DNA from: Xanthomonas translucens pv. cerealis
GTDB lineage: Bacteria; Pseudomonadota; Gammaproteobacteria; Xanthomonadales; Xanthomonadaceae
Assembly: GCF_006838285.1 (NCBI RefSeq)
Contig: NZ_CP038228.1
Coordinates: forward strand, 2,046,001 to 2,110,000
DNA: 64,000 nucleotides
Reading direction: 5' to 3'
Shown here: piece by piece, positions 8,328 to 18,032 of the stretch
Layout: the number at the start of each line of letters is the position of its first letter
Numbering within the stretch: position 1 is the first letter of the stretch
Position numbers and translations under genes: made by a program
Notes under the pieces: generated by a model
Database searches by the model: none
Told to the model about the DNA's origin: nothing
Seen by the model: only the letters and a program-made list of their open reading frames with translations

Positions 8328-11300
8328 TGTGGATCCGATTTATTAGATGCTGCTGGTGCAGCAATACCCATAGCGCCTACGGCCTTATCGAACGCCTCCG
8401 ACTGCTCTTTGCCTGTCTTGAACTTCGGATCGCTTCCACCAAAGCCGAACGCACCAGGCGCACGCACGATGCCGAAATAGTTCTGCTCGCACCATTTTTC
8501 CAGCTCATCCGGCGTCAGATACCATATCAGCGCATCGACGCCTATCAAGACCAATGTAACCTGCCAAGTACCCAGGCGCAGCATTGCCTTTCCCAACAAT
8601 CGCACGCTTAGCCCGCTGCCGGCTTTTAATGCCGCCTTCTTCCCACCTTCCTTTACTAAGTAGTCTTCAAGTCCATTAAAGAAAACCACGGCTCGCTGAC
8701 CACCAAAAGCTCGCTGCACCACTGGCGCGGAATGTGAAAGCGCCGTGAGAAGCTGAGAAGCACTAGCTGAGAAGTCGGCAAAAGCTTTAATAACATATGC
8801 CAACGCGAGCGCGTTTCTATTGCCAACGTACTCGTCGATCGCAGAGTAATCCAACAATAAGGAGACCCCACTCGCCGTACCACCTAAAAGTTTGCCCAAT
8901 GCCTTAGTGTTCGCCACACTCCGGCTGCTTCCATTGTAAAGCTTGTCATATAACTCCTCCGTCACTTTGTTAGCAGCCAGCATATATGTCGAGGACATTG
9001 AAATGCCCGACGAAAGCAACTGCGCGTAATCCTTGCTACCTTTGTCGCTTTTAACCAAAATATTCAGGAAGTTGACCAATTCCAGTGACCCGGCGATCGC
9101 TGCCAGCCGGATCGCAGACTTGGCCTTGTCAGAAGCCTGCGCCCAGGCAGCACGTAGCACACGAGTTCCCAGTTCCTTGTTGCGCTCGGCATCGGCCAGC
9201 GCCAGCGCCATGGCGCCATTGCGAGTGGCAGGGTCCTGCCGGTATTGCTCCAGTTTTTCTTTAAAAAAACGGGCGTAAGCCGGCTCGAGTTTGGCGCGAA
9301 GATTGATGAGATTCTGGGATTCCAGCTCGGACATGAATGCGCGGGTGCTGAGGAGATGCGTCACCATGGCGCTGCCCACGGTTTCACCGTAATCCTGCAG
9401 GCGCAGCCGCTTGAGCATGTAGGTACCGACAGTCACCGCGAACCGATCGGCCCCAGTATTCTTCAACGCCTTCTCCCAGGGCGCCTTCGCCTCGGTCTTC
9501 TGGCTAAGCTCGGACATGTCCTTATAGTGGCCCACCAGCTTCTTCAGCTGCGCAGCGCCGGCCGTGAAAGCGCCCCACGCAGCCCCGATTGATGCCATTG
9601 GGGTGTCTTTCTTCTGCTCAGCGCTACGCAAGTAATTCTGGAGCTCGGGGCGTGCATCGCGCTGATTAAGCGCCATCACGCGCCAGACCAACGAACCGCG
9701 CTCTTCTGCCGCAATGTCGGCGATGAAGGCTTCGATCAATTTCCTGCCCTGCGTATCAATGGTCAGGCCATCGATCGCATCGGTAATAACGTCTCCGAAC
9801 GCAATGCCGGACGGCAGATCTTCTTGATCGTAGTCCTCCAACACCGTCAGGAACAGATCGTTCTTCAACCAACGCCCCAGGACCTCGGAGCGCCGCTCCA
9901 TCAACGCCATGGCAGCGTCCATGAATGCCTGCAGCTTGGCCTCGAAGGCCGCGATGGCAATCGCGTCGACGAGCGGTCTGTACTTCCCATTCCAGTCGCG
10001 TTGCGCCTGGCTCCGATTCCAAGCCAAGGCCAGCCGCTCTGTTTCGGCCAGACGATCCGGGTTATCTATCACTCGAAGACTATCGTGGAACGAGTAGCGG
10101 TACTCGATCTCGCGTTGCCGCGCCTCATCGAACGGCTGATTACGCGCGATGCTGCTGCTTCTTCCAGATTTGTAGGCCTGCCAATCGATCTCACCTTGCC
10201 GGTAGCGTTCCATCAACGCGCGCTCATCAGCCGCGATCTTCTGCTCGTCGCTTTGCAGGCTACTCTCGGCCCATTCGTTCCCCTCTTCGATTTGACGCCG
10301 TGCCTCATCTTGACTCGCCTGGCGCATTTTTCCAGCCATGACAGCGGCATGTTGCTGCAACAGCAACTCGATCGAGCGAAACTGCTCGATCGCGCCGACT
10401 TGCATGTCTCGCTCGATGTAATAACGTGCGATATGCCCGACGACATCGTGGCGAAAGCCATTGAGTTCGTGTGCGACGCCGACAGGGTCCCAAAGGGCAA
10501 GCATCATTGGCGTGCCGGGGTCTTTGCTGCCTGGCTTGACACTGGCAGCTTTCATCGTCTGGAAATCCGCCTTCAAGGACAGATCCGATTCCCCATCCCC
10601 TAGCGCACGTTGATTGCGCAACGACCAAGGGTAGCGCGTCGAGTTGCTGGCTAGTACGGCGGCCCTATAGTCGCCGCTGTCTGTACTGATGGGCTTAGGC
10701 GCCCGGAAGTAGGGAAAGAGCGGATGATCCCCTACCGGTTGAGCGAAGGTGGCGTACTCCATTGCCATCTTCAGGTCGTCCGCCTTCGATAGCGGAAGAA
10801 TGTCCTGCTGCCGTGTCGGCGAGCTCACCCAGGAGGCCGGTTCAATACACTGCATGCGATCCGCACGCTGCTTAGTGTCCCCCGCATACCTATCGAGGGT
10901 TGCAGGTGTCCAAGGATCATTAGAAAAGGCGATCCACACCTTGCAGCACTGCTGGGGCTTTGGAATAACAATGAAACGGGTGCGACGATAGTCGTGTCCT
11001 TCCCGCTTACAGGGAGGTAAACCGCCCCCGACTATCGGTTGCGCGCTTTGTGCGGAGGGCTGAAGACGCATCTCGCCATTCTGCGCGACTGCATAAGCCT
11101 GCCAAAAATTTTTGCCAAAAGGCCCGCTCTCGTAGAACACATACAGCATGCCCTGCCGCAGCACTCGCAGCCCATAGGAATAGCCCGCCTGACCGATGCT
11201 CTCACTACATGCACGCCCATCTTTGACGGGATACGCAATGCAATCTTGAGGAAGCACGGCATAGCGAACCGGCATGATCGCCAGCCCCGTCATGCGACAG

Positions 11301-11473
11301 GCGTCGCAAAGGTCCTTGGAGCTGTCATCTGGCTTGACAGAAACGACGGGCAGGTCTGTTAGTGGCTTGCCGTCACCGCCAACGCCAGGGAAACCCACCG
11401 TCGGGCTTTCCCAACCGCCGCTTGGGGACGGCGAGCTCTGCGGCGGCGCTTTGCTGGGCTTCTGGTCATCCAT
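8324..11473 (-). CDS. VasX-like T6SS effector (large variant)
   Basis: About 1049 aa from the ATG at 11473, preceded by GGAAGG at 8-base spacing; a GTG at 11482 overlapping the DUF4123 stop is the alternative. A Pro/Ser-rich leader (to about residue 45) precedes DLCDACRMTGLAIMPVRYAV, the VasX-type N-terminal motif. Landmarks GYSYGLRVLRQGMLYVFYE and MMLALWDPVGVAHELNGF match the other two VasX-like effectors here. The long middle is helical. Only the extreme C-terminus is strongly hydrophobic (LGTWQVTLVLIGVDALIWYL), followed by a Gly/Phe-rich end. Inferred: delivered by VgrG through the DUF4123 protein at 11479-12435 and acting on the target cell membrane. Two putative immunity genes follow. 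Confidence 0.83.
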   Translation of the reverse strand: MDDQKPSKAPPQSSPSPSGGWESPTVGFPGVGGDGKPLTDLPVVSVKPDDSSKDLCDACRMTGLAIMPVRYAVLPQDCIAYPVKDGRACSESIGQAGYSYGLRVLRQGMLYVFYESGPFGKNFWQAYAVAQNGEMRLQPSAQSAQPIVGGGLPPCKREGHDYRRTRFIVIPKPQQCCKVWIAFSNDPWTPATLDRYAGDTKQRADRMQCIEPASWVSSPTRQQDILPLSKADDLKMAMEYATFAQPVGDHPLFPYFRAPKPISTDSGDYRAAVLASNSTRYPWSLRNQRALGDGESDLSLKADFQTMKAASVKPGSKDPGTPMMLALWDPVGVAHELNGFRHDVVGHIARYYIERDMQVGAIEQFRSIELLLQQHAAVMAGKMRQASQDEARRQIEEGNEWAESSLQSDEQKIAADERALMERYRQGEIDWQAYKSGRSSSIARNQPFDEARQREIEYRYSFHDSLRVIDNPDRLAETERLALAWNRSQAQRDWNGKYRPLVDAIAIAAFEAKLQAFMDAAMALMERRSEVLGRWLKNDLFLTVLEDYDQEDLPSGIAFGDVITDAIDGLTIDTQGRKLIEAFIADIAAEERGSLVWRVMALNQRDARPELQNYLRSAEQKKDTPMASIGAAWGAFTAGAAQLKKLVGHYKDMSELSQKTEAKAPWEKALKNTGADRFAVTVGTYMLKRLRLQDYGETVGSAMVTHLLSTRAFMSELESQNLINLRAKLEPAYARFFKEKLEQYRQDPATRNGAMALALADAERNKELGTRVLRAAWAQASDKAKSAIRLAAIAGSLELVNFLNILVKSDKGSKDYAQLLSSGISMSSTYMLAANKVTEELYDKLYNGSSRSVANTKALGKLLGGTASGVSLLLDYSAIDEYVGNRNALALAYVIKAFADFSASASQLLTALSHSAPVVQRAFGGQRAVVFFNGLEDYLVKEGGKKAALKAGSGLSVRLLGKAMLRLGTWQVTLVLIGVDALIWYLTPDELEKWCEQNYFGIVRAPGAFGFGGSDPKFKTGKEQSEAFDKAVGAMGIAAPAASNKSDPH

Positions 11474-11478
11474 GCTAG

Positions 11479-12435
11479 TCACCTTCCATTTTTATTAACC
11501 GTGATTAACGAAATCGAACGCCGATCTCGAATATCCGCCCAGTGTTCTTCGCTGAAACCCTGCATTAAATAAGCATACCCTTCTTCAGCGCTTAGCCGAC
11601 GCAGGACCTGCTGGACGCTGGTATCCGCATGGAAGCCTGGGCCATATTTTATTGCGTGATAGGCAAAAAGGTCGAGGTCGATGCTGTCATCAATACCGAG
11701 AGCTGGCACGGTTGCGACCATCGTTCGCCGTGCGCTAGTCAGCTGAGCGAACTCAGGGATCACGCCTTCTTTTCCAAGACGTATCCAGGACTGATTAATT
11801 GACCCAACGTATTCCAAACCATCCCATTGCTCGTTCGACAGAGTTGCACCAGTCATTTGTCCAGATGCTTCTGGGGCAGACAGAGCTCGCAATTCCACAT
11901 ATCGATCGACATACAACCATGATCCCATTTCTTGATCCGAGAGCAGCCTTTGCGTCGGAGTAAGCAGGTCCCAATACAAGTCGATAACGCAAGGATCGTA
12001 GAACCGCAGCCACCTGCGCTTCCGCTGAGGATTTCTTTGAATTGCGTTTTTCGCGATTCGGCGTGACAACTCTCGCGGATCACGCTCGCCAAGGATCCAT
12101 GCACATACCTGATTCGGGCGCCCCGACTGTAGCGATTCCCATTGAACTTCGCGCTGCGCTGCCTCCATCGCTAGTGCAGATATCCAAGCATCGTGCCCCT
12201 TGGCTATATCCAAAACCACAAGATACGGCCAATCGCTCTTCGGCATGGGTGCAAGATTGACTGGCACCACTTCGTTCCGCGAATTGTCAAGGGCTTGCTG
12301 CAACTTCGCCGCGCCCTCAGATATCTGCGCACTCGATTGCATCAAGACACAGCATCGAGAAACACCGGCACTGCGCGCAATGCAATGCAGCTTCTCCGAA
12401 AGCGCTTCCACTTGTTTATCACGCTCGGACAGCAT
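11479..12435 (-). CDS. DUF4123 adaptor/chaperone
   Basis: 318 aa from an ATG at 12435, 22 bases after the VgrG2 stop. It has a longer N-terminus than the other DUF4123 proteins here: an initial helical piece (LSERDKQVEALSEKLH) and then WPYLVVLDIA, the common beta-strand start. WLRFYDPCVIDLYWDLL is the central family motif, as in the other copies (F/RYDP/A..V..L). The order vgrG fragment, DUF4123, VasX-like effector, tandem immunity repeats the module design of the region. Role inferred from the family: a dedicated loader of the 1049-aa effector onto the VgrG2 tail. The sequence looks intact. Confidence 0.8.
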   Translation of the reverse strand: MLSERDKQVEALSEKLHCIARSAGVSRCCVLMQSSAQISEGAAKLQQALDNSRNEVVPVNLAPMPKSDWPYLVVLDIAKGHDAWISALAMEAAQREVQWESLQSGRPNQVCAWILGERDPRELSRRIAKNAIQRNPQRKRRWLRFYDPCVIDLYWDLLTPTQRLLSDQEMGSWLYVDRYVELRALSAPEASGQMTGATLSNEQWDGLEYVGSINQSWIRLGKEGVIPEFAQLTSARRTMVATVPALGIDDSIDLDLFAYHAIKYGPGFHADTSVQQVLRRLSAEEGYAYLMQGFSEEHWADIRDRRSISLITVNKNGR

Positions 12436-12457
12436 AGCTTTCTGTTCTCATGAGAGC

Positions 12458-14464
12458 TTAGTCCACGTTTACAACAGCGTCGTGTCGGGCGGCGCCTTGT
12501 GTCAGTTGCTGCTCACAGCCCTTGAAATTGCCTTTCGGGATTTCAGTCGAAACGCTACCACCCTGCGGCCCCGTCCACACCCGATGTCCGCCCTTGAACT
12601 CGATCGTCCCCGGCGCGCCCAGTTCGATGTCGTCGCCGTCCAGCTTGATGTAGGCGCCGGCCGCCGTGGCCAGCAGGTGCTTGGTCGGCGCGGCGAGCTG
12701 GACGTCGGCGGTGGTGCTGACGATCCTGACCTGGGTCTTGGCTGCGAGCTTGGCGTGGTTCCTGTGCGCGCGGGCGCTGAGCGTGCCTTGCGCGGCGTGC
12801 AGGGCGATGCCGCGTTCCTGGTTGGGGCTGCCGGCGACCGGGTCGCTGCCCTGGGTGTACAGCACCAGACCCCCGGCCACCGCCAGCACCAGCTGCGCCT
12901 GACTGGCCCAGTTCAATGCGGTGCCGGCCAGCAGCGCGGTCTGCGTCCCCGACACCCACACCTGGTCGGCCGGGGTCAGGCTCATCACGCCCGCGCTGCC
13001 GCTGCCCAGCAGCGCCGGGCGGCTCCAGCCCGGCGCCTGGCCGTCGCCGCCCTGGAGCTGGCTGGCGGCGCTGCCGCTCTGGGTCGCCTTGAGGCTGGCC
13101 TGCAGCGTCTTGAGCCCGTCCTGCGCCGGCAGCGTGGCCGCCTCGTTCGGCAACTGCGCCTGCTGCTGCCGGGCCGCATCGGCCAGCGCCTGCAGCAGCT
13201 GTTCGCCCTGTTCCAGCTGCGACAGCGCCTGGCTGGCCGCCAGCTGCTGCTGGCCCGGCTCGCTGCTCAGCAGCAGGCCCTGGCCGGCGCGCACCGCGCC
13301 GTACGCCTGCGTGGACAGGTCCGCCCCGAACCCGCGCTCGCCTTCGCGCAGGTTGTCGCGGCCGCCCTTCAGGTGGCCCAGGGTCAAGGTGCTGGCGTGC
13401 TGGGTGGTCGACAGCTGCGCGCGGCCCTGGCCGGGCGTGTCGTCCAGCCGCAGCTGCTGGTAGCCGCCGGCGCCGTCCTGGCTCTGCGCCAGCGCCTGGC
13501 TCTTGAACCCGGTGAACACCGCGCCGTGCGCGTTGCCCTGGAACCACGCCGGCGCATTGCCGGTGGCCCCGGCCCCGCCGCCGCCGACCTGGTTGTGCGC
13601 CGCGTCGTCCTGGCCGCGCCCGTTGTACACGCTGCCGATCACCACCGGCCGGTCGATGTCCCCTTCCAGGAACCCCACCAGCACTTCCTGGCCCTTGCGC
13701 GGCAGCACCACGCCACCCCAGTTGTCCCCGGCCCACGGCGTCATCACCCGCACCCAGGTCCACGCCGAGGCGCTGCCCGGCGCGTTGTCCTCGCCGGCCG
13801 GGTGCGCCAGCGCGCTGCTGGCGTCGGCCCCGCGCTGGAACGGGAACTGCACCTTGATCCGGTGGTCGCGGTCGGACTGCACCGGGTCGCCGTCGCTGAC
13901 CACGATCGCGCTCAGCGTGCCGCTCACCGTCGGCTTGGGATGCAGGCGCAGGCCATGGCCGTCCTCGGTCTGCGGCCGGTACGTCGCCGTGGCCGGCAAC
14001 GCGGTGAAGTGGTTGCGATAGAACTCCACTTCAGCGTCGTCTTGCGGCGGCGCATCGCCGCCGCTCAGGCCTGCCAGCGCCGGCGGCAGCGGCGCGCCGG
14101 CCACCGCCACCGCGCCCAGCGACTGCTCCAGCGCGTCGAATACGTCCGCGCCCAGGTTGTTGCGCGCCTGGTGCCGCACCTGCAGGCACAGGAACGCCGC
14201 ATCGGCCGCCACGCCCCCATGCTGGCTCAGCGCGAAGCGCGTGCCCGGCGCCAGTTGCCGCCAGGTTCCCTGGCCCTCGATGGTCTGCGCCGCCACCTGC
14301 TGCGCATCGAGCTGCTGCTGCGCGCGGCGCTGGCCGCGCGTGCTGTCCTGCCAGGCGTACGGGCCGGCGGTGTCCACGTCAGCGGCGTCGATGTCGCCCA
14401 GCGGCGTGGCTTCGGCGCCGGCCGGGCTGCGAGCGCTGACGGCACTGCAATATATTGGCCCCAT
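12458..14464 (-). CDS. vgrG: VgrG2: N-terminally truncated vgrG copy with open frame
   Basis: Homology to VgrG4 starts at residue about 265 (PAGAEATPLGDID, position 14427); the gp27-like N-terminal quarter is missing. Unlike VgrG1 and VgrG3 the frame is open to the TAA at 12458. A fresh ATG at 14464, two bases beyond the DUF2235 stop, could start a 668-aa product of which the first about 13 residues are not vgrG. The OB fold, helical linker and DUF2345-like beta region are intact up to WTGPQ, followed by a private tail with one Cys (FKGCEQQL). Without the trimerising head it is unlikely to be a complete spike. It may serve as a recombination partner, or be expressed as a tail-only protein. 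Confidence 0.8.
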   Translation of the reverse strand: MGPIYCSAVSARSPAGAEATPLGDIDAADVDTAGPYAWQDSTRGQRRAQQQLDAQQVAAQTIEGQGTWRQLAPGTRFALSQHGGVAADAAFLCLQVRHQARNNLGADVFDALEQSLGAVAVAGAPLPPALAGLSGGDAPPQDDAEVEFYRNHFTALPATATYRPQTEDGHGLRLHPKPTVSGTLSAIVVSDGDPVQSDRDHRIKVQFPFQRGADASSALAHPAGEDNAPGSASAWTWVRVMTPWAGDNWGGVVLPRKGQEVLVGFLEGDIDRPVVIGSVYNGRGQDDAAHNQVGGGGAGATGNAPAWFQGNAHGAVFTGFKSQALAQSQDGAGGYQQLRLDDTPGQGRAQLSTTQHASTLTLGHLKGGRDNLREGERGFGADLSTQAYGAVRAGQGLLLSSEPGQQQLAASQALSQLEQGEQLLQALADAARQQQAQLPNEAATLPAQDGLKTLQASLKATQSGSAASQLQGGDGQAPGWSRPALLGSGSAGVMSLTPADQVWVSGTQTALLAGTALNWASQAQLVLAVAGGLVLYTQGSDPVAGSPNQERGIALHAAQGTLSARAHRNHAKLAAKTQVRIVSTTADVQLAAPTKHLLATAAGAYIKLDGDDIELGAPGTIEFKGGHRVWTGPQGGSVSTEIPKGNFKGCEQQLTQGAARHDAVVNVD

Positions 14465-14468
14465 GCAA

Positions 14469-16469
14469 CTATTTGTAGAGGCTTTTATAGGATTCCCATA
14501 AATCCCCCAAGAAACTCTTGTCGGGCTTGGTCTCAATCTTCTGCATCGGACGGCGGTTCATATAATGCTTGGATGCCGCGAACGAACCGTACGCACCCTC
14601 AAGGCTGCTCTCTGCCATGCTGTCGTGTACATATTTAAGAAATCCACCATACAGCGCCTCGACCTCTGGCAGTCGCTTACCTGGGTTGTTCCATATCCAA
14701 TAAAGCGCTTGGCCTTGCGGATCGGTGACAAAGATATTGGAGGCGACCTCTCCGTCGATCTGTTTCTTTGCCTGTTCCATATTAAAGGTATCGACCGAAC
14801 GCGCGTTGCGTTCAAGGTACCTCAGTTCGGCCGCGAGCTTGTCGTACCGGCCTTTGGCGGCGGGATATTTCGGGGCACCCAACAACCAGGAGCCTGTCTG
14901 CTCGTTGGCGGTCTTTGCGAACTGTTCGTACCACATCCGCAGCCACTGGATGTAGATAATTATATGTCCCTTCATCTGCCCCTGAATGTCCTTGGGCAGC
15001 GTGCGCACCACCAGCTGCTCCGGCGGCACGTAGCACTGGCTTTCCTGCTCGGCGGTGCGTTGGCCGGGCTTGGTGTAGGTGCAGACGTATGGCAGATTCA
15101 AGCGAATTACCGCTGGGCTGATTTCTTTTACATCCTCCACAAGCGCAGTAACGGCTCGTCTGTATTTGCGCTGGAATTCGTCAATTTCAGGAGTCGATGT
15201 CAGTTGCGAATGCAGCGCCGGGTTAAGTCCTCTCAACTCTGTCAAACTAGGCATCGGAATGCCAGCTCCGTAAGCCCGGTTGTACATCATCTCTACCGGG
15301 TAACGTGCAAGTCCATCCAGCACACCCGCTTCCTCGGCTTCGGCACCTCCCCCCACATCCACCTGGCTACCGGGAAAAAGCAGCTCCTGCCGGTTGCCCG
15401 TGGCGCTGGCAGTACCTCCGATAATCGTCAATGGCTTATAGAAGCGCAGTTCATGCGCCGCCGCATAATGCACGCAGCGTTCGACCTCGGGCAGCAACTT
15501 CATCTCCGACGACACCTTGTTACTGAGCGGGATGAATCCGGTCAGCAGGTTGTCGTCGTAGCGGTTCGTCACGCAATCGAACAGGCCCATAAAGCGGATC
15601 TTGACCTCGACCGCTTGGTAGCGACCACTCGCGCAAATGTCGTCGATCAGCAGCTTGCTGAACGCAAGCGCGATCCCGCCGCCCATGTCGTAGCCAAAGA
15701 TCGCCACGTTGACCCTGTGCACCGGCAGCTTGGCCTTGGCCAGTGCGAACGCGGCCTTGAAATCGGTCTCGGCCGACTTCAGGCGCGTATCCACGCCTGT
15801 GTTGAACAGCGCCGCACCGAGGGTCGAGTCGCGGATCAGTCCGACGCTTTCGGCTCCATAGCCAGCGGTATTCTTGGCCACGGCCGCGCCAGCATCCTTG
15901 GCTGCGCGCCACGGGTGCCTGACTACGTCCTTCCAGAGCCCACGCCATTCCTTGCGCAATTTTTTCCAGCCTTCCTTAGCTACAGTGGTAACGGGCTTCT
16001 GGGCCGTCTTGACGATCTGCTTCGCTTGCTTCTTGACGCGATCTATCGTCCAGGCCGCACGATTCGCGTAGGACTTGTCACGCAGCCGTTCGCTTTCCTT
16101 CCAGGCATCCGTCACCGCGCCCTTGGCGGTATCCTTCGGTGCGGAGATGACCTTATCCTCGATCTCCTTGCCGGCCTTATCGCCCAGGGCGGCTGCAAGT
16201 GCGGCGTTCTCTGGATCGAACTCTGCGCCAAGACCAGGGTAGTAAAAGCGACGTGCACCTTTGTCAACATCATCTATTAAAGCGGCGTATAACTTAGCTA
16301 TATTGCTTGCCGGTCCGGATTTATCGCTATATCCGAAACCATCAAAGAAAAAACTTAACCAAAGCACCTGCTGACAGGCCGGACATCTCTGTTCAGCCTG
16401 GACTTTTGCGCGATCAAGAAATGCGTGCTTTTGGTCTGCATCTTTACTTTCCTTTCTCACTTGACTCAC
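14469..16469 (-). CDS. DUF2235/Tle1-like T6SS effector with altered catalytic residues
   Basis: 666 aa from a GTG at 16469 overlapping the stop of the DUF3304 gene. It opens with RCPACQQVLWLSFFFDGFG, which combines a CxxC pair with the FFDGTG-like strand of DUF2235/Tle1 lipases. Hydrolase landmarks are present but changed. The nucleophile elbow, normally GFSRG, reads GYDMG, with Asp at residue 261. The motif normally written HSDVGGG reads SQVDVGGG, with Gln at 369. An acidic LFDCVTNRYDD lies between. So the fold is recognisable while Ser and His of the triad are absent. It is either inactive, uses other residues, or has a new activity. A basic, helical insert (residues 110-190) is unusual. 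Four DUF3304 lipoproteins and a DUF4123 gene precede it. Confidence 0.8.
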   Translation of the reverse strand: MSQVRKESKDADQKHAFLDRAKVQAEQRCPACQQVLWLSFFFDGFGYSDKSGPASNIAKLYAALIDDVDKGARRFYYPGLGAEFDPENAALAAALGDKAGKEIEDKVISAPKDTAKGAVTDAWKESERLRDKSYANRAAWTIDRVKKQAKQIVKTAQKPVTTVAKEGWKKLRKEWRGLWKDVVRHPWRAAKDAGAAVAKNTAGYGAESVGLIRDSTLGAALFNTGVDTRLKSAETDFKAAFALAKAKLPVHRVNVAIFGYDMGGGIALAFSKLLIDDICASGRYQAVEVKIRFMGLFDCVTNRYDDNLLTGFIPLSNKVSSEMKLLPEVERCVHYAAAHELRFYKPLTIIGGTASATGNRQELLFPGSQVDVGGGAEAEEAGVLDGLARYPVEMMYNRAYGAGIPMPSLTELRGLNPALHSQLTSTPEIDEFQRKYRRAVTALVEDVKEISPAVIRLNLPYVCTYTKPGQRTAEQESQCYVPPEQLVVRTLPKDIQGQMKGHIIIYIQWLRMWYEQFAKTANEQTGSWLLGAPKYPAAKGRYDKLAAELRYLERNARSVDTFNMEQAKKQIDGEVASNIFVTDPQGQALYWIWNNPGKRLPEVEALYGGFLKYVHDSMAESSLEGAYGSFAASKHYMNRRPMQKIETKPDKSFLGDLWESYKSLYK

Positions 16470-16942
16470 TTGGAATCTCCTTTTCCATCGGACGTTGCGG
16501 GCAACTCCTCTGCCCCCATATCATCCACCCATTGCAAAGACGCAGTTCCATCTTTCCGAAAATAGACTCTGAAATACCGAGAATTTCTTGATTCCGGCTG
16601 AGGTATGGTTACCTTTGTAGTGTACTCCTTAGCTTTTTTTCCAGCATCAAATTCCTCCACCGACTGCACGAAAGACCATTGTAAATTGACGGTCTTTCCA
16701 GGCGTTACTTTACAGCCACAGGAGAATGCGCCGCCACCACCCCAATCACCCGTGTCTTTGCCACGCCCTGAAGGATTACCAAAACATCCCGCCTTTGACT
16801 CATTATCAAGCCAGAACTCATAAATCTGCTTTTCATATTCATTGTAACCGGTGACGCACACCGTTCTCGACTGCGAGAAACCGTCTCTGCAACCGCCCAG
16901 CAAGAAGATAAACGCCACCATCAAAAATCTAAGAATTCTCAT
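16466..16942 (-). CDS. DUF3304 lipoprotein, putative Tle immunity (copy 4)
   Basis: 158 aa. I start at the ATG at 16942 because GAGGTACCTATGA precedes the start in all downstream copies; an in-frame ATG at 16960 would add six residues. It has a lipoprotein signal peptide with lipobox LGGC (Cys at about residue 15), so it is probably anchored in the periplasm. The DUF3304 core shows VCVTGYNEYEKQIYEFWLD, a Gly-rich GGGGAFSCGC and VNLQWSFVQSV. It ends in SDGKGDSK, and its stop overlaps the GTG of the DUF2235 effector. Inferred role: immunity against the neighbouring lipase-like toxin in the periplasm. Confidence 0.78.
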   Translation of the reverse strand: MRILRFLMVAFIFLLGGCRDGFSQSRTVCVTGYNEYEKQIYEFWLDNESKAGCFGNPSGRGKDTGDWGGGGAFSCGCKVTPGKTVNLQWSFVQSVEEFDAGKKAKEYTTKVTIPQPESRNSRYFRVYFRKDGTASLQWVDDMGAEELPATSDGKGDSK

Positions 16943-16949
16943 AGGTACC

Positions 16950-17081
16950 TCAAAGATCATACGTCTTTAGCAATAGCACCTGCTGGCAGGCCGGGCATCT
17001 CTGTTCAGCCTCGACTTTTGCGCGATCAAGAAATGCGCGCTTTTGGTCTGGATCTTTACTTTCTTTTTCCACCTGACTCAC
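16950..17081 (-). pseudogene. 5' remnant of a second DUF2235 effector gene (43-codon ORF)
   Basis: A 43-codon frame starts with a GTG that overlaps the preceding DUF3304 stop, exactly as the intact DUF2235 gene does. About 36 residues (VSQVEKESKDPDQKRAFLDR to CPACQQVL) match the start of the protein at 14469-16469 with only a few changes. The match then stops and the sequence turns into the 3' end of a DUF3304 gene (GATCTTTGAGGTACCTATGAG). This is direct evidence that a DUF3304-DUF2235 pair was duplicated and most of the second effector was later deleted. The short peptide is unlikely to be functional. Confidence 0.8.
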
Positions 17082-17551
17082 CTGGAATCTCCTTTTCCAT
17101 CGGACGTTGCGGGCAACTCTTCTGCCCCCATATCATCAACCCACTGTAGCGAAGCGGTTCCATTCTTACGCAGGTACACCCTGAAGTAGCGAGAGCCATA
17201 CGATTGCGGATGCGGGATTTTAACCCGTATTGTGTGCTCTTCTGGCTTAATGCCAGCGTCGTACTCAGATTTTGTCCTTTCAAATCGCCAATATAATTCA
17301 ACCGCCCTGCCGGGCGTAACATTACAGCCGCATGAAAACTTACCTCCACCACCCCACACTCTCCCTTGCTCTCTCGCTGGAGGATTCCCAAAGCATCCAG
17401 ATTTAGATTCACTATCAAGCCAGAATTCATGAATATGTCGGTCATACTCATTATAGCCAGAGACACAAACCGTTCTAGACTGAGAAAAACCATCCTTGCA
17501 ACCGCACAGCAAGAAGATAAACGCCACCATCAAAAATCTAAGCATGCTCAT
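17078..17551 (-). CDS. DUF3304 lipoprotein, putative Tle immunity (copy 3)
   Basis: 157 aa from an ATG at 17551 that overlaps the upstream stop (ATGA). The signal peptide ends in lipobox LCGC. The DUF3304 core is VCVSGYNEYDRHIHEFWLDS, GGGGKFSCGC, VELYWRFERTKSEYD. Its middle matches copy 2 (17548-18036), whereas its C-terminus (LPATSDGKGDSR) matches copy 4, so it looks like a recombinant between paralogs. The region is visibly more AT-rich than the vgrG genes. Inferred: a periplasmic immunity variant kept from a former effector, whose 5' remnant follows directly at 16950-17081. Confidence 0.77.
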   Translation of the reverse strand: MSMLRFLMVAFIFLLCGCKDGFSQSRTVCVSGYNEYDRHIHEFWLDSESKSGCFGNPPAREQGRVWGGGGKFSCGCNVTPGRAVELYWRFERTKSEYDAGIKPEEHTIRVKIPHPQSYGSRYFRVYLRKNGTASLQWVDDMGAEELPATSDGKGDSR

Positions 17552-18032
17552 AGGTACCTCAAAGATCCTACTTCTTTAGCAATAGATGGGGTTGGGGGAA
17601 GCTCATCCGCGCCCATGTCGTCTACCCATTGTAGCGAAGCAGTTCCATTCTTGCGCAGGTACACCCTAAAGTAGCGAGAACCATACGATTGCGGATGCGG
17701 GATTTTAACCCGTATTGTGTGCTCTTCCGGCTTAATTCCAGCGTCGTACTCAGATTTGGTCCTTTCAAATCGCCAATATAAGTCAACCTCCTTGTCGGGC
17801 GTAACATTACAGCCACAGGAGAATGCTCCACCACCACCCCAGGGATTTCCGTCTTTACGTCCAGGAGGATTCCCAAAACATCCAGATTTAGATTCACTAT
17901 CAAGCCAGAACTCATGAATATGTCGGTCATACTCATTGTAGCCAGTGACACATACAGTTCTAGACTGAGAAAAACCATCCTTGCAACCGCCCAGAAAGAA
18001 GATAAACGCCACCATCAAAAATCTAAGCATGC

